Of a stretch of 64,000 nt of DNA, positions 44,103 through 56,097 are shown in pieces; within the stretch, counting starts at the first letter, position 1; every line of letters starts with the position of its first letter. The DNA lies in assembly GCA_963691705.1 (NCBI GenBank), contig OY829541.1, positions 30,082,719 through 30,146,718 of the forward strand, written 5' to 3'. The position numbers and the translations under genes were made by a program. The notes under the pieces are model-generated. The model saw only the letters and a list, made by a program, of their open reading frames with translations. It did no database searches and had not been told where the DNA came from. The stretch comes from Viola odorata (taxonomy: Eukaryota > Streptophyta > Magnoliopsida > Malpighiales > Violaceae).

Positions 44103-44960
44103 GTTGGTAGCGGAGCTTAAGGCGTTCAAAGATTGGTAAGTATCTTTATTTGTTTCAAGTTTTCATCGTTGAAATCGGTAATTCATTCTACTCCATTCAA
44201 AACCGATTTCTTTGCTGTGCTTGGTTCGTTTATGTGCAAATTCTGGTCAGTTGTCAAAATCGAATTTTAATATATAGCTATTGAAGTCCGATTTGGGTGA
44301 TTGTGGTTGCGTTGGAAAGCTGCACTTGTAAGGATTCCTAATCAAAAAGAATCAAGTGATTCCGATACCGGAGTCAAAAGTTATAGTCGATTTACTAAAT
44401 TGTGTTTCTGCCAAATCCTGCACAATTTTAAGTTGTCGAAATTAATTTTAATATATAGCTACTGAAGTCAGTTTTGAGTGAAAAAGGATCCGTTGGAAAG
44501 CTGTGTTAGTTGGGCTTCCGTATCAAAAAGAATCAATCGATTCAGAGTTAAGAATAAAAAGTTGTGATCAAAACACTAAGCTGTGTTCATAGTCAAAAAA
44601 AAAAAAAAAACAGAACTGAAATTGAACTTGTTGAGTCCTTTCGAGTCGATTTTGAGCTTTCTTTGATTCCTTGAAATTGCCTTCTACTCTACTTGCTATT
44701 TGTTTGATTGGTTGTTCTTGCAATTACTCAAATATCAAGTGTCACAATTCTTTTCAGTGCTAGTTTTCTTTGAGAGTCTTCTTGGAAGCTTTTCTTGAAC
44801 TCTTGAGTCTTACTAACACTTGAACAATTGCAGGGATTATTTGAGTGAATTTTGTGAGAGCATGAGACAGTTCAAACATGAGAGTAAACACGTGAGGGAG
44901 TGCTAGGATTAGTGCAATTTTATGCTTCTTTTCGTGTTGTGAATTTACAGGAATTGCAGT

Positions 44961-46124
44961 ATGTCTTACACGCAATGGTCTAAGAGGCGAGATTATGAGG
45001 ATGATGTCCGTACTCACCTCAGACGTGAGCATCTCCGAAAGTTGGAGACCTTGACGCAAGGAAATAAGAGTGTTGAAGAGTACTTTAATGAGATGAAGAT
45101 TGCTTTGAAGAGAGCACAAGTCAAGGAGACCAAAAGGGAGACGATGACAAGATTCTTCGAAGGCCTCAACCAAGAGATAATTGATCCACTGCATTACACT
45201 GAGTTCTTCTCCTTAGAGGGTATGTTACAAGCGGCGATCACCATAGAGAAACTCAATGTGAGATTGGATGAACTTGTGCGAGAACACCAAGCCAGGGATA
45301 AGCACATTAGAGAACTAATTGAGAGGCTTCGTGGCGGTGCACCACGGCGAGAGGATGTCAAGAATACTACAACGCTTGCGATTGAGTGTGACTTGAGTGT
45401 CCAGGGGAAAGCAGAAGTGAGTGAGCGAGAAAAAGAAGAGGGCTTAAAAGAACCCAAAGTCTTAGAGAAGACTAATCAAAATAGCCCCCATGAAAAGAGT
45501 GAGCATGGGTTAACTAATTCTTCTTCTTCTTATTTATTCTCTTCAGGGCAGCAAAAGCAAGATGTTTTGAAGGAGAAGGAGTTGTCTAAGTTGCAACAAT
45601 TAGAGTTGGATGCCTTGGGTAATCCCTTTCCTTCATGTGTTTCCTTTGTTGATTCTAATAGAATTGTTGTCTTAAAAGAATCAGATTCGAGGGCGAATCT
45701 TTTCGAAGGGGAAGGGAATGATACGATCCTAGCCCCATGGTTAACCCCAGTGACGTTAATGCAACCCCTAGACATGGAGACAAGGCAGGAGACGCTGCTT
45801 GATCAAGCTTTCAGGCAAAGGATGACATGGAAGGTGCCTTGGAGGCGCAGACACAACAGGCAACTTCGTCAGAACGTATCTGGAGCTTTACATGTAGGAA
45901 TCGTGCGATCGACCTCTCGTTGGAAACTTCAGGATGTTATCTTTCAGGTGGGACAAGATTCAGCTCATTTGGCCCAGTGGTTTGAAAGTTATGGACGTAA
46001 ACATTATGGCGCGCAGTCTGTGCGTGAGACAACATACAACTTGAAGTTTCGGCCCAAACCTTGGCCCGATGATGGAGAACTCGACATGGGCTGCTGGAAT
46101 GTATTTAAATATATTTATATTTAA
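44961..46124 (+). CDS. gag: gag-like ORF, unit 18
   Basis: Intact, common protein sequence. Confidence 0.8.
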   Translation: MSYTQWSKRRDYEDDVRTHLRREHLRKLETLTQGNKSVEEYFNEMKIALKRAQVKETKRETMTRFFEGLNQEIIDPLHYTEFFSLEGMLQAAITIEKLNVRLDELVREHQARDKHIRELIERLRGGAPRREDVKNTTTLAIECDLSVQGKAEVSEREKEEGLKEPKVLEKTNQNSPHEKSEHGLTNSSSSYLFSSGQQKQDVLKEKELSKLQQLELDALGNPFPSCVSFVDSNRIVVLKESDSRANLFEGEGNDTILAPWLTPVTLMQPLDMETRQETLLDQAFRQRMTWKVPWRRRHNRQLRQNVSGALHVGIVRSTSRWKLQDVIFQVGQDSAHLAQWFESYGRKHYGAQSVRETTYNLKFRPKPWPDDGELDMGCWNVFKYIYI

Positions 46125-46613
46125 TGTAATTAATTAGTTAGTTAATTAGTTAATTAAGTTATTTTCTTTAATTAGAACTTCTACTTCTATTCCTATTAGA
46201 ACTCCTACTTCTATTCCTATTAGGGTTTGCTTGTAACCTATATAAGGAGCCGCTTGGCCTCCTTAGAAACTTGGCTGTTATTTGATAAATTGAGATATTC
46301 TCTTTAATCTCCGCCCCTTGTTCAAGTTGGTCGAACCTTGTTCTTCTTGAGTCTGCAATACTTGAGTCGTATATAAGTAAATCTTGGAATTGCGTTATTG
46401 TGTCGTTTCTCTTAGTGTGATTCTCACATCGTTGAGTCTAGTCCTAAGAATCCGATTCAAGATCCTTGACTTGAAATCGATTAGGGCTCTTAGCACAGGT
46501 TAGCTAAGTGGTCTAAGCTCGTACCTGTCGAGTTATTTATTTCCGCAGGAAATCCGTCTTTGAACAAAGATCAAAATTGGTGCTACGCATCCTAAGGAAC
46601 CAGGATCGTATCA
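46125..46613 (+). repeat. Putative LTR, unit 19
   Basis: TATA box at 46239. Leader 46614-47471, 16-A tract, AGACAG form. Confidence 0.7.
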
Positions 46614-47471
46614 GTTGGTAGCGGAGCTTAAGGCGTTCAAAGATTGGTAAGTATCTTTATTTGTTTCAAGTTTTCATCGTTGAAATCGGTAATTCATTCT
46701 ACTCCATTCAAAACCGATTTCTTTGCTGTGCTTGGTTCGTTTATGTGCAAATTCTGGTCAGTTGTCAAAATCGAATTTTAATATATAGCTATTGAAGTCC
46801 GATTTGGGTGATTGTGGTTGCGTTGGAAAGCTGCACTTGTAAGGATTCCTAATCAAAAAGAATCAAGTGATTCCGATACCGGAGTCAAAAGTTATAGTCG
46901 ATTTACTAAATTGTGTTTCTGCCAAATCCTGCACAATTTTAAGTTGTCGAAATTAATTTTAATATATAGCTACTGAAGTCAGTTTTGAGTGAAAAAGGAT
47001 CCGTTGGAAAGCTGTGTTAGTTGGGCTTCCGTATCAAAAAGAATCAATCGATTCAGAGTTAAGAATAAAAAGTTGTGATCAAAACACTAAGCTGTGTTCA
47101 TAGTCAAAAAAAAAAAAAAAACAGAACTGAAATTGAACTTGTTGAGTCCTTTCGAGTCGATTTTGAGCTTTCTTTGATTCCTTGAAATTGCCTTCTACTC
47201 TACTTGCTATTTGTTTGATTGGTTGTTCTTGCAATTACTCAAATATCAAGTGTCACAATTCTTTTCAGTGCTAGTTTTCTTTGAGAGTCTTCTTGGAAGC
47301 TTTTCTTGAACTCTTGAGTCTTACTAACACTTGAACAATTGCAGGGATTATTTGAGTGAATTTTGTGAGAGCATGAGACAGTTCAAACATGAGAGTAAAC
47401 ACGTGAGGGAGTGCTAGGATTAGTGCAATTTTATGCTTCTTTTCGTGTTGTGAATTTACAGGAATTGCAGT

Positions 47472-48635
47472 ATGTCTTACACGCAATGGTCTAAGAGGCG
47501 AGATTATGAGGATGATGTCCGTACTCACCTCAGACGTGAGCATCTCCGAAAGTTGGAGACCTTGACGCAAGGAAATAAGAGTGTTGAAGAGTACTTTAAT
47601 GAGATGAAGATTGCTTTGAAGAGAGCACAAGTCAAGGAGACCAAAAGGGAGACGATGACAAGATTCTTCGAAGGCCTCAACCAAGAGATAATTGATCCAC
47701 TGCATTACACTGAGTTCTTCTCCTTAGAGGGTATGTTACAAGCGGCGATCACCATAGAGAAACTCAATGTGAGATTGGATGAACTTGTGCGAGAACACCA
47801 AGCCAGGGATAAGCACATTAGAGAACTAATTGAGAGGCTTCGTGGCGGTGCACCACGGCGAGAGGATGTCAAGAATACTACAACGCTTGCGATTGAGTGT
47901 GACTTGAGTGTCCAGGGGAAAGCAGAAGTGAGTGAGCGAGAAAAAGAAGAGGGCTTAAAAGAACCCAAAGTCTTAGAGAAGACTAATCAAAATAGCCCCC
48001 ATGAAAAGAGTGAGCATGGGTTAACTAATTCTTCTTCTTCTTATTTATTCTCTTCAGGGCAGCAAAAGCAAGATGTTTTGAAGGAGAAGGAGTTGTCTAA
48101 GTTGCAACAATTAGAGTTGGATGCCTTGGGTAATCCCTTTCCTTCATGTGTTTCCTTTGTTGATTCTAATAGAATTGTTGTCTTAAAAGAATCAGATTCG
48201 AGGGCGAATCTTTTCGAAGGGGAAGGGAATGATACGATCCTAGCCCCATGGTTAACCCCAGTGACGTTAATGCAACCCCTAGACATGGAGACAAGGCAGG
48301 AGACGCTGCTTGATCAAGCTTTCAGGCAAAGGATGACATGGAAGGTGCCTTGGAGGCGCAGACACAACAGGCAACTTCGTCAGAACGTATCTGGAGCTTT
48401 ACATGTAGGAATCGTGCGATCGACCTCTCGTTGGAAACTTCAGGATGTTATCTTTCAGGTGGGACAAGATTCAGCTCATTTGGCCCAGTGGTTTGAAAGT
48501 TATGGACGTAAACATTATGGCGCGCAGTCTGTGCGTGAGACAACATACAACTTGAAGTTTCGGCCCAAACCTTGGCCCGATGATGGAGAACTCGACATGG
48601 GCTGCTGGAATGTATTTAAATATATTTATATTTAA
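47472..48635 (+). CDS. gag: gag-like ORF, unit 19
   Basis: Intact, common protein sequence. Confidence 0.8.
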   Translation: MSYTQWSKRRDYEDDVRTHLRREHLRKLETLTQGNKSVEEYFNEMKIALKRAQVKETKRETMTRFFEGLNQEIIDPLHYTEFFSLEGMLQAAITIEKLNVRLDELVREHQARDKHIRELIERLRGGAPRREDVKNTTTLAIECDLSVQGKAEVSEREKEEGLKEPKVLEKTNQNSPHEKSEHGLTNSSSSYLFSSGQQKQDVLKEKELSKLQQLELDALGNPFPSCVSFVDSNRIVVLKESDSRANLFEGEGNDTILAPWLTPVTLMQPLDMETRQETLLDQAFRQRMTWKVPWRRRHNRQLRQNVSGALHVGIVRSTSRWKLQDVIFQVGQDSAHLAQWFESYGRKHYGAQSVRETTYNLKFRPKPWPDDGELDMGCWNVFKYIYI

Positions 48636-49124
48636 TGTAATTAATTAGTTAGTTAATTAGTTAATTAAGTTATTTTCTTTAATTAGAACTTCTACTTCTA
48701 TTCCTATTAGAACTCCTACTTCTATTCCTATTAGGGTTTGCTTGTAACCTATATAAGGAGCCGCTTGGCCTCCTTAGAAACTTGGCTGTTATTTGATAAA
48801 TTGAGATATTCTCTTTAATCTCCGCCCCTTGTTCAAGTTGGTCGAACCTTGTTCTTCTTGAGTCTGCAATACTTGAGTCGTATATAAGTAAATCTTGGAA
48901 TTGCGTTATTGTGTCGTTTCTCTTAGTGTGATTCTCACATCGTTGAGTCTAGTCCTAAGAATCCGATTCAAGATCCTTGACTTGAAATCGATTAGGGCTC
49001 TTAGCACAGGTTAGCTAAGTGGTCTAAGCTCGTACCTGTCGAGTTATTTATTTCCGCAGGAAATCCGTCTTTGAACAAAGATCAAAATTGGTGCTACGCA
49101 TCCTAAGGAACCAGGATCGTATCA
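48636..49124 (+). repeat. Putative LTR, unit 20
   Basis: TATA box at 48750. Leader 49125-49982, 16-A tract, AGACAG form. Confidence 0.7.
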
Positions 49125-49982
49125 GTTGGTAGCGGAGCTTAAGGCGTTCAAAGATTGGTAAGTATCTTTATTTGTTTCAAGTTTTCATCGTTGAAATCGG
49201 TAATTCATTCTACTCCATTCAAAACCGATTTCTTTGCTGTGCTTGGTTCGTTTATGTGCAAATTCTGGTCAGTTGTCAAAATCGAATTTTAATATATAGC
49301 TATTGAAGTCCGATTTGGGTGATTGTGGTTGCGTTGGAAAGCTGCACTTGTAAGGATTCCTAATCAAAAAGAATCAAGTGATTCCGATACCGGAGTCAAA
49401 AGTTATAGTCGATTTACTAAATTGTGTTTCTGCCAAATCCTGCACAATTTTAAGTTGTCGAAATTAATTTTAATATATAGCTACTGAAGTCAGTTTTGAG
49501 TGAAAAAGGATCCGTTGGAAAGCTGTGTTAGTTGGGCTTCCGTATCAAAAAGAATCAATCGATTCAGAGTTAAGAATAAAAAGTTGTGATCAAAACACTA
49601 AGCTGTGTTCATAGTCAAAAAAAAAAAAAAAACAGAACTGAAATTGAACTTGTTGAGTCCTTTCGAGTCGATTTTGAGCTTTCTTTGATTCCTTGAAATT
49701 GCCTTCTACTCTACTTGCTATTTGTTTGATTGGTTGTTCTTGCAATTACTCAAATATCAAGTGTCACAATTCTTTTCAGTGCTAGTTTTCTTTGAGAGTC
49801 TTCTTGGAAGCTTTTCTTGAACTCTTGAGTCTTACTAACACTTGAACAATTGCAGGGATTATTTGAGTGAATTTTGTGAGAGCATGAGACAGTTCAAACA
49901 TGAGAGTAAACACGTGAGGGAGTGCTAGGATTAGTGCAATTTTATGCTTCTTTTCGTGTTGTGAATTTACAGGAATTGCAGT

Positions 49983-51146
49983 ATGTCTTACACGCAATGG
50001 TCTAAGAGGCGAGATTATGAGGATGATGTCCGTACTCACCTCAGACGTGAGCATCTCCGAAAGTTGGAGACCTTGACGCAAGGAAATAAGAGTGTTGAAG
50101 AGTACTTTAATGAGATGAAGATTGCTTTGAAGAGAGCACAAGTCAAGGAGACCAAAAGGGAGACGATGACAAGATTCTTCGAAGGCCTCAACCAAGAGAT
50201 AATTGATCCACTGCATTACACTGAGTTCTTCTCCTTAGAGGGTATGTTACAAGCGGCGATCACCATAGAGAAACTCAATGTGAGATTGGATGAACTTGTG
50301 CGAGAACACCAAGCCAGGGATAAGCACATTAGAGAACTAATTGAGAGGCTTCGTGGCGGTGCACCACGGCGAGAGGATGTCAAGAATACTACAACGCTTG
50401 CGATTGAGTGTGACTTGAGTGTCCAGGGGAAAGCAGAAGTGAGTGAGCGAGAAAAAGAAGAGGGCTTAAAAGAACCCAAAGTCTTAGAGAAGACTAATCA
50501 AAATAGCCCCCATGAAAAGAGTGAGCATGGGTTAACTAATTCTTCTTCTTCTTATTTATTCTCTTCAGGGCAGCAAAAGCAAGATGTTTTGAAGGAGAAG
50601 GAGTTGTCTAAGTTGCAACAATTAGAGTTGGATGCCTTGGGTAATCCCTTTCCTTCATGTGTTTCCTTTGTTGATTCTAATAGAATTGTTGTCTTAAAAG
50701 AATCAGATTCGAGGGCGAATCTTTTCGAAGGGGAAGGGAATGATACGATCCTAGCCCCATGGTTAACCCCAGTGACGTTAATGCAACCCCTAGACATGGA
50801 GACAAGGCAGGAGACGCTGCTTGATCAAGCTTTCAGGCAAAGGATGACATGGAAGGTGCCTTGGAGGCGCAGACACAACAGGCAACTTCGTCAGAACGTA
50901 TCTGGAGCTTTACATGTAGGAATCGTGCGATCGACCTCTCGTTGGAAACTTCAGGATGTTATCTTTCAGGTGGGACAAGATTCAGCTCATTTGGCCCAGT
51001 GGTTTGAAAGTTATGGACGTAAACATTATGGCGCGCAGTCTGTGCGTGAGACAACATACAACTTGAAGTTTCGGCCCAAACCTTGGCCCGATGATGGAGA
51101 ACTCGACATGGGCTGCTGGAATGTATTTAAATATATTTATATTTAA
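49983..51146 (+). CDS. gag: gag-like ORF, unit 20
   Basis: Intact, common protein sequence. Confidence 0.8.
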   Translation: MSYTQWSKRRDYEDDVRTHLRREHLRKLETLTQGNKSVEEYFNEMKIALKRAQVKETKRETMTRFFEGLNQEIIDPLHYTEFFSLEGMLQAAITIEKLNVRLDELVREHQARDKHIRELIERLRGGAPRREDVKNTTTLAIECDLSVQGKAEVSEREKEEGLKEPKVLEKTNQNSPHEKSEHGLTNSSSSYLFSSGQQKQDVLKEKELSKLQQLELDALGNPFPSCVSFVDSNRIVVLKESDSRANLFEGEGNDTILAPWLTPVTLMQPLDMETRQETLLDQAFRQRMTWKVPWRRRHNRQLRQNVSGALHVGIVRSTSRWKLQDVIFQVGQDSAHLAQWFESYGRKHYGAQSVRETTYNLKFRPKPWPDDGELDMGCWNVFKYIYI

Positions 51147-51635
51147 TGTAATTAATTAGTTAGTTAATTAGTTAATTAAGTTATTTTCTTTAATTAGAAC
51201 TTCTACTTCTATTCCTATTAGAACTCCTACTTCTATTCCTATTAGGGTTTGCTTGTAACCTATATAAGGAGCCGCTTGGCCTCCTTAGAAACTTGGCTGT
51301 TATTTGATAAATTGAGATATTCTCTTTAATCTCCGCCCCTTGTTCAAGTTGGTCGAACCTTGTTCTTCTTGAGTCTGCAATACTTGAGTCGTATATAAGT
51401 AAATCTTGGAATTGCGTTATTGTGTCGTTTCTCTTAGTGTGATTCTCACATCGTTGAGTCTAGTCCTAAGAATCCGATTCAAGATCCTTGACTTGAAATC
51501 GATTAGGGCTCTTAGCACAGGTTAGCTAAGTGGTCTAAGCTCGTACCTGTCGAGTTATTTATTTCCGCAGGAAATCCGTCTTTGAACAAAGATCAAAATT
51601 GGTGCTACGCATCCTAAGGAACCAGGATCGTATCA
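51147..51635 (+). repeat. Putative LTR, unit 21
   Basis: TATA box at 51261. Leader 51636-52493, 16-A tract, AGACAG form; last complete unit before the gap. Confidence 0.7.
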
Positions 51636-52493
51636 GTTGGTAGCGGAGCTTAAGGCGTTCAAAGATTGGTAAGTATCTTTATTTGTTTCAAGTTTTCATC
51701 GTTGAAATCGGTAATTCATTCTACTCCATTCAAAACCGATTTCTTTGCTGTGCTTGGTTCGTTTATGTGCAAATTCTGGTCAGTTGTCAAAATCGAATTT
51801 TAATATATAGCTATTGAAGTCCGATTTGGGTGATTGTGGTTGCGTTGGAAAGCTGCACTTGTAAGGATTCCTAATCAAAAAGAATCAAGTGATTCCGATA
51901 CCGGAGTCAAAAGTTATAGTCGATTTACTAAATTGTGTTTCTGCCAAATCCTGCACAATTTTAAGTTGTCGAAATTAATTTTAATATATAGCTACTGAAG
52001 TCAGTTTTGAGTGAAAAAGGATCCGTTGGAAAGCTGTGTTAGTTGGGCTTCCGTATCAAAAAGAATCAATCGATTCAGAGTTAAGAATAAAAAGTTGTGA
52101 TCAAAACACTAAGCTGTGTTCATAGTCAAAAAAAAAAAAAAAACAGAACTGAAATTGAACTTGTTGAGTCCTTTCGAGTCGATTTTGAGCTTTCTTTGAT
52201 TCCTTGAAATTGCCTTCTACTCTACTTGCTATTTGTTTGATTGGTTGTTCTTGCAATTACTCAAATATCAAGTGTCACAATTCTTTTCAGTGCTAGTTTT
52301 CTTTGAGAGTCTTCTTGGAAGCTTTTCTTGAACTCTTGAGTCTTACTAACACTTGAACAATTGCAGGGATTATTTGAGTGAATTTTGTGAGAGCATGAGA
52401 CAGTTCAAACATGAGAGTAAACACGTGAGGGAGTGCTAGGATTAGTGCAATTTTATGCTTCTTTTCGTGTTGTGAATTTACAGGAATTGCAGT

Positions 52494-53657
52494 ATGTCTT
52501 ACACGCAATGGTCTAAGAGGCGAGATTATGAGGATGATGTCCGTACTCACCTCAGACGTGAGCATCTCCGAAAGTTGGAGACCTTGACGCAAGGAAATAA
52601 GAGTGTTGAAGAGTACTTTAATGAGATGAAGATTGCTTTGAAGAGAGCACAAGTCAAGGAGACCAAAAGGGAGACGATGACAAGATTCTTCGAAGGCCTC
52701 AACCAAGAGATAATTGATCCACTGCATTACACTGAGTTCTTCTCCTTAGAGGGTATGTTACAAGCGGCGATCACCATAGAGAAACTCAATGTGAGATTGG
52801 ATGAACTTGTGCGAGAACACCAAGCCAGGGATAAGCACATTAGAGAACTAATTGAGAGGCTTCGTGGCGGTGCACCACGGCGAGAGGATGTCAAGAATAC
52901 TACAACGCTTGCGATTGAGTGTGACTTGAGTGTCCAGGGGAAAGCAGAAGTGAGTGAGCGAGAAAAAGAAGAGGGCTTAAAAGAACCCAAAGTCTTAGAG
53001 AAGACTAATCAAAATAGCCCCCATGAAAAGAGTGAGCATGGGTTAACTAATTCTTCTTCTTCTTATTTATTCTCTTCAGGGCAGCAAAAGCAAGATGTTT
53101 TGAAGGAGAAGGAGTTGTCTAAGTTGCAACAATTAGAGTTGGATGCCTTGGGTAATCCCTTTCCTTCATGTGTTTCCTTTGTTGATTCTAATAGAATTGT
53201 TGTCTTAAAAGAATCAGATTCGAGGGCGAATCTTTTCGAAGGGGAAGGGAATGATACGATCCTAGCCCCATGGTTAACCCCAGTGACGTTAATGCAACCC
53301 CTAGACATGGAGACAAGGCAGGAGACGCTGCTTTATCAAGCTTTCAGGCAAAGGATGACATGGAAGGTGCCTTGGAGGCGCAGACACAACAGGCAACTTC
53401 GTCAGAACGTATCTGGAGCTTTACATGTAGGAATCGTGCGATCGACCTCTCGTTGGAAACTTCAGGATGTTATCTTTCAGGTGGGACAAGATTCAGCTCA
53501 TTTGGCCCAGTGGTTTGAAAGTTATGGACGTAAACATTATGGCGCGCAGTCTGTGCGTGAGACAACATACAACTTGAAGTTTCGGCCCAAACCTTGGCCC
53601 GATGATGGAGAACTCGACATGGGCTGCTGGAATGTATTTAAATATATTTATATTTAA
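52494..53657 (+). CDS. gag: gag-like ORF, unit 21
   Basis: Intact; private G-to-T at 53334 changes Asp281 to Tyr. The same change removes a TGA in another frame and so opens an 82-codon overlapping frame (53270-53518) that is not thought to be a gene. Confidence 0.8.
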   Translation: MSYTQWSKRRDYEDDVRTHLRREHLRKLETLTQGNKSVEEYFNEMKIALKRAQVKETKRETMTRFFEGLNQEIIDPLHYTEFFSLEGMLQAAITIEKLNVRLDELVREHQARDKHIRELIERLRGGAPRREDVKNTTTLAIECDLSVQGKAEVSEREKEEGLKEPKVLEKTNQNSPHEKSEHGLTNSSSSYLFSSGQQKQDVLKEKELSKLQQLELDALGNPFPSCVSFVDSNRIVVLKESDSRANLFEGEGNDTILAPWLTPVTLMQPLDMETRQETLLYQAFRQRMTWKVPWRRRHNRQLRQNVSGALHVGIVRSTSRWKLQDVIFQVGQDSAHLAQWFESYGRKHYGAQSVRETTYNLKFRPKPWPDDGELDMGCWNVFKYIYI

Positions 53658-54146
53658 TGTAATTAATTAGTTAGTTAATTAGTTAATTAAGTTATTTTCT
53701 TTAATTAGAACTTCTACTTCTATTCCTATTAGAACTCCTACTTCTATTCCTATTAGGGTTTGCTTGTAACCTATATAAGGAGCCGCTTGGCCTCCTTAGA
53801 AACTTGGCTGTTATTTGATAAATTGAGATATTCTCTTTAATCTCCGCCCCTTGTTCAAGTTGGTCGAACCTTGTTCTTCTTGAGTCTGCAATACTTGAGT
53901 CGTATATAAGTAAATCTTGGAATTGCGTTATTGTGTCGTTTCTCTTAGTGTGATTCTCACATCGTTGAGTCTAGTCCTAAGAATCCGATTCAAGATCCTT
54001 GACTTGAAATCGATTAGGGCTCTTAGCACAGGTTAGCTAAGTGGTCTAAGCTCGTACCTGTCGAGTTATTTATTTCCGCAGGAAATCCGTCTTTGAACAA
54101 AGATCAAAATTGGTGCTACGCATCCTAAGGAACCAGGATCGTATCA
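53658..54146 (+). repeat. Putative LTR, unit 22 (left of gap)
   Basis: TATA box at 53772; TATATAAG form and unaltered PBS motif (54149-54160), i.e. left-type sequence. The leader is cut by the N run 20 bases after the splice donor. Confidence 0.7.
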
Positions 54147-54200
54147 GTTGGTAGCGGAGCTTAAGGCGTTCAAAGATTGGTAAGTATCTTTATTTGTTTC

Positions 54201-54400
54201 NNNNNNNNNNNNNNNNNNNNNNNNNNNNNNNNNNNNNNNNNNNNNNNNNNNNNNNNNNNNNNNNNNNNNNNNNNNNNNNNNNNNNNNNNNNNNNNNNNNN
54301 NNNNNNNNNNNNNNNNNNNNNNNNNNNNNNNNNNNNNNNNNNNNNNNNNNNNNNNNNNNNNNNNNNNNNNNNNNNNNNNNNNNNNNNNNNNNNNNNNNNN
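54201..54400. other. Assembly gap, 200 N
   Basis: Exactly 200 N replace sequence between the leader (just after GTAAGTATC...GTTTC) and the GGAGACAAGG site in the ORF. In a complete unit (compare 3986-5603) that interval holds 1,618 bp. The gap is therefore at least about 1.4 kb too short, and it may hide any number of whole units. Confidence 0.95.
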
Positions 54401-54749
54401 GGAGACAAGGCAGGAGACGCTGCTTGATCAAGCTTTCAGGCAAAGGATGACATGGAAGGTGCCTTGGAGGCGCAGACACAACAGGCAACTTCGTCAGAAC
54501 GTATCTGGAGCTTTACATGTAGGAATCGTGCGATCGACCTCTCGTTGGAAACTTCAGGATGTTATCTTTCAGGTGGGACAAGATTCAGCTCATTTGGCCC
54601 AGTGGTTTGAAAGTTATGGACGTAAACATTATGGCGCGCAGTCTGTGCGTAAGACAACATACAACATGAAGTTTCGGCCCAAACCTTGGCCCGATGATGG
54701 AGAACTCGACATGGGCTGCTGGAATGTATTTAAATATATTTATATTTAA
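54401..54749 (+). CDS. gag: gag-like ORF, 3' part after the gap (partial)
   Basis: The last 116 codons are visible, starting in the METRQ region near residue 272. It carries Lys356 and Met361, the two changes that mark units 23-25, so the right subfamily has already begun at the gap edge. It may not belong to the same unit as the LTR at 53658. Confidence 0.75.
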
Positions 54750-55238
54750 TGTAATTAATTAGTTAGTTAATTAGTTAATTAAGTTATTTTCTTTAATTAG
54801 AACTTCTACTTCTATTCCTATTAGAACTCCTACTTCTATTCCTATTAGGGTTTGCTTGTAACCTATATAAGGAGCCGCTTGGCCTCCTTAGAAACTTGGC
54901 TGTTATTTGATAAATTGAGATATTCTCTTTAATCTCCGCCCCTTGTTCAAGTTGGTTGAACCTTGTTCTTCTTGAGTCTGCAATACTTGAGTCGTATACA
55001 AGTAAATCTTGGAATTGCGTTATTGTGTCGTTTCTCTTAGTGTGATTCTCACATCGTTGAGTCTAGTCCTAAGAATCCGATTCAAGATCCTTGACTTGAA
55101 ATCGATTAGGGCTCTTAGCACAGGTTAGCTAAGTGGTCTAAGCTCGTACTTGTCGAGTTATTTATTTCCGCAGGAAATCCGTCTTTGAACAAAGATCAAA
55201 ATTGGTGCTACGCATCCTAAGGAACCAGGATCGTATCA
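54750..55238 (+). repeat. Putative LTR, unit 23 (right subfamily)
   Basis: TATA box at 54864. Right-block changes: C-to-T at 54957 (CpG), TATACAAG form, and C-to-T in GTACTTGTCG (55150 area). The PBS motif changes to TGGTAGTGGAGC (55241-55252). The leader 55239-56097 has a private CAGTTT form near 55427, GCTATAG for GTTATAG, a 17-A tract, and ATT replacing the first upstream ATG (55999 area). Confidence 0.7.
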
Positions 55239-56097
55239 GTTGGTAGTGGAGCTTAAGGCGTTCAAAGATTGGTAAGTATCTTTATTTGTTTCAAGTTTTC
55301 ATCGTTGAAATCGGTAATTCATTCTACTCCATTCAAAACCGATTTCTTTGCTGTGCTTGGTTCGTTTATGTGCAAATTCTGGTCAGTTGTCAAAATCGAA
55401 TTTTAATATATAGCTATTGAAGTCCAGTTTGGGTGATTGTGGTTGCGTTGGAAAGCTGCACTTGTAAGGATTCCTAATCAAAAAGAATCAAGTGATTCCG
55501 ATACCGGAGTCAAAAGCTATAGTCGATTTACTAAATTGTGTTTCTGCCAAATCCTGCACAATTTTAAGTTGTCGAAATTAATTTTAATATATAGCTACTG
55601 AAGTCAGTTTTGAGTGAAAAAGGATCCGTTGGAAAGCTGTGTTAGTTGGGCTTCCGTATCAAAAAGAATCAATCGATTCAGAGTTAAGAATAAAAAGTTG
55701 TGATCAAAACACTAAGCTGTGTTCATAGTCAAAAAAAAAAAAAAAAACAGAACTGAAATTGAACTTGTTGAGTCCTTTCGAGTCGATTTTGAGCTTTCTT
55801 TGATTCCTTGAAATTGCCTTCTACTCTACTTGCTATTTGTTTGATTGGTTGTTCTTGCAATTACTCAAATATCAAGTGTCACAATTCTTTTCAGTGCTAG
55901 TTTTCTTTGAGAGTCTTCTTGGAAGCTTTTCTTGAACTCTTGAGTCTTACTAACACTTGAACAATTGCAGGGATTATTTGAGTGAATTTTGTGAGAGCAT
56001 TAGAGAGTTCAAACATGAGAGTAAACACGTGAGGGAGTGCTAGGATTAGTGCAATTTTATGCTTCTTTTCGTGTTGTGAATTTACAGGAATTGCAGT

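Noticed and set aside
53270..53518. 82-codon + frame inside the unit 21 ORF
   Set aside because: It exists only because the private G-to-T at 53334 removes a stop in that frame; no other unit has it.
54144..54749. ORFs spanning the N run
   Set aside because: They read through unknown bases; only 54401-54749 is real coding sequence of the unit ORF.
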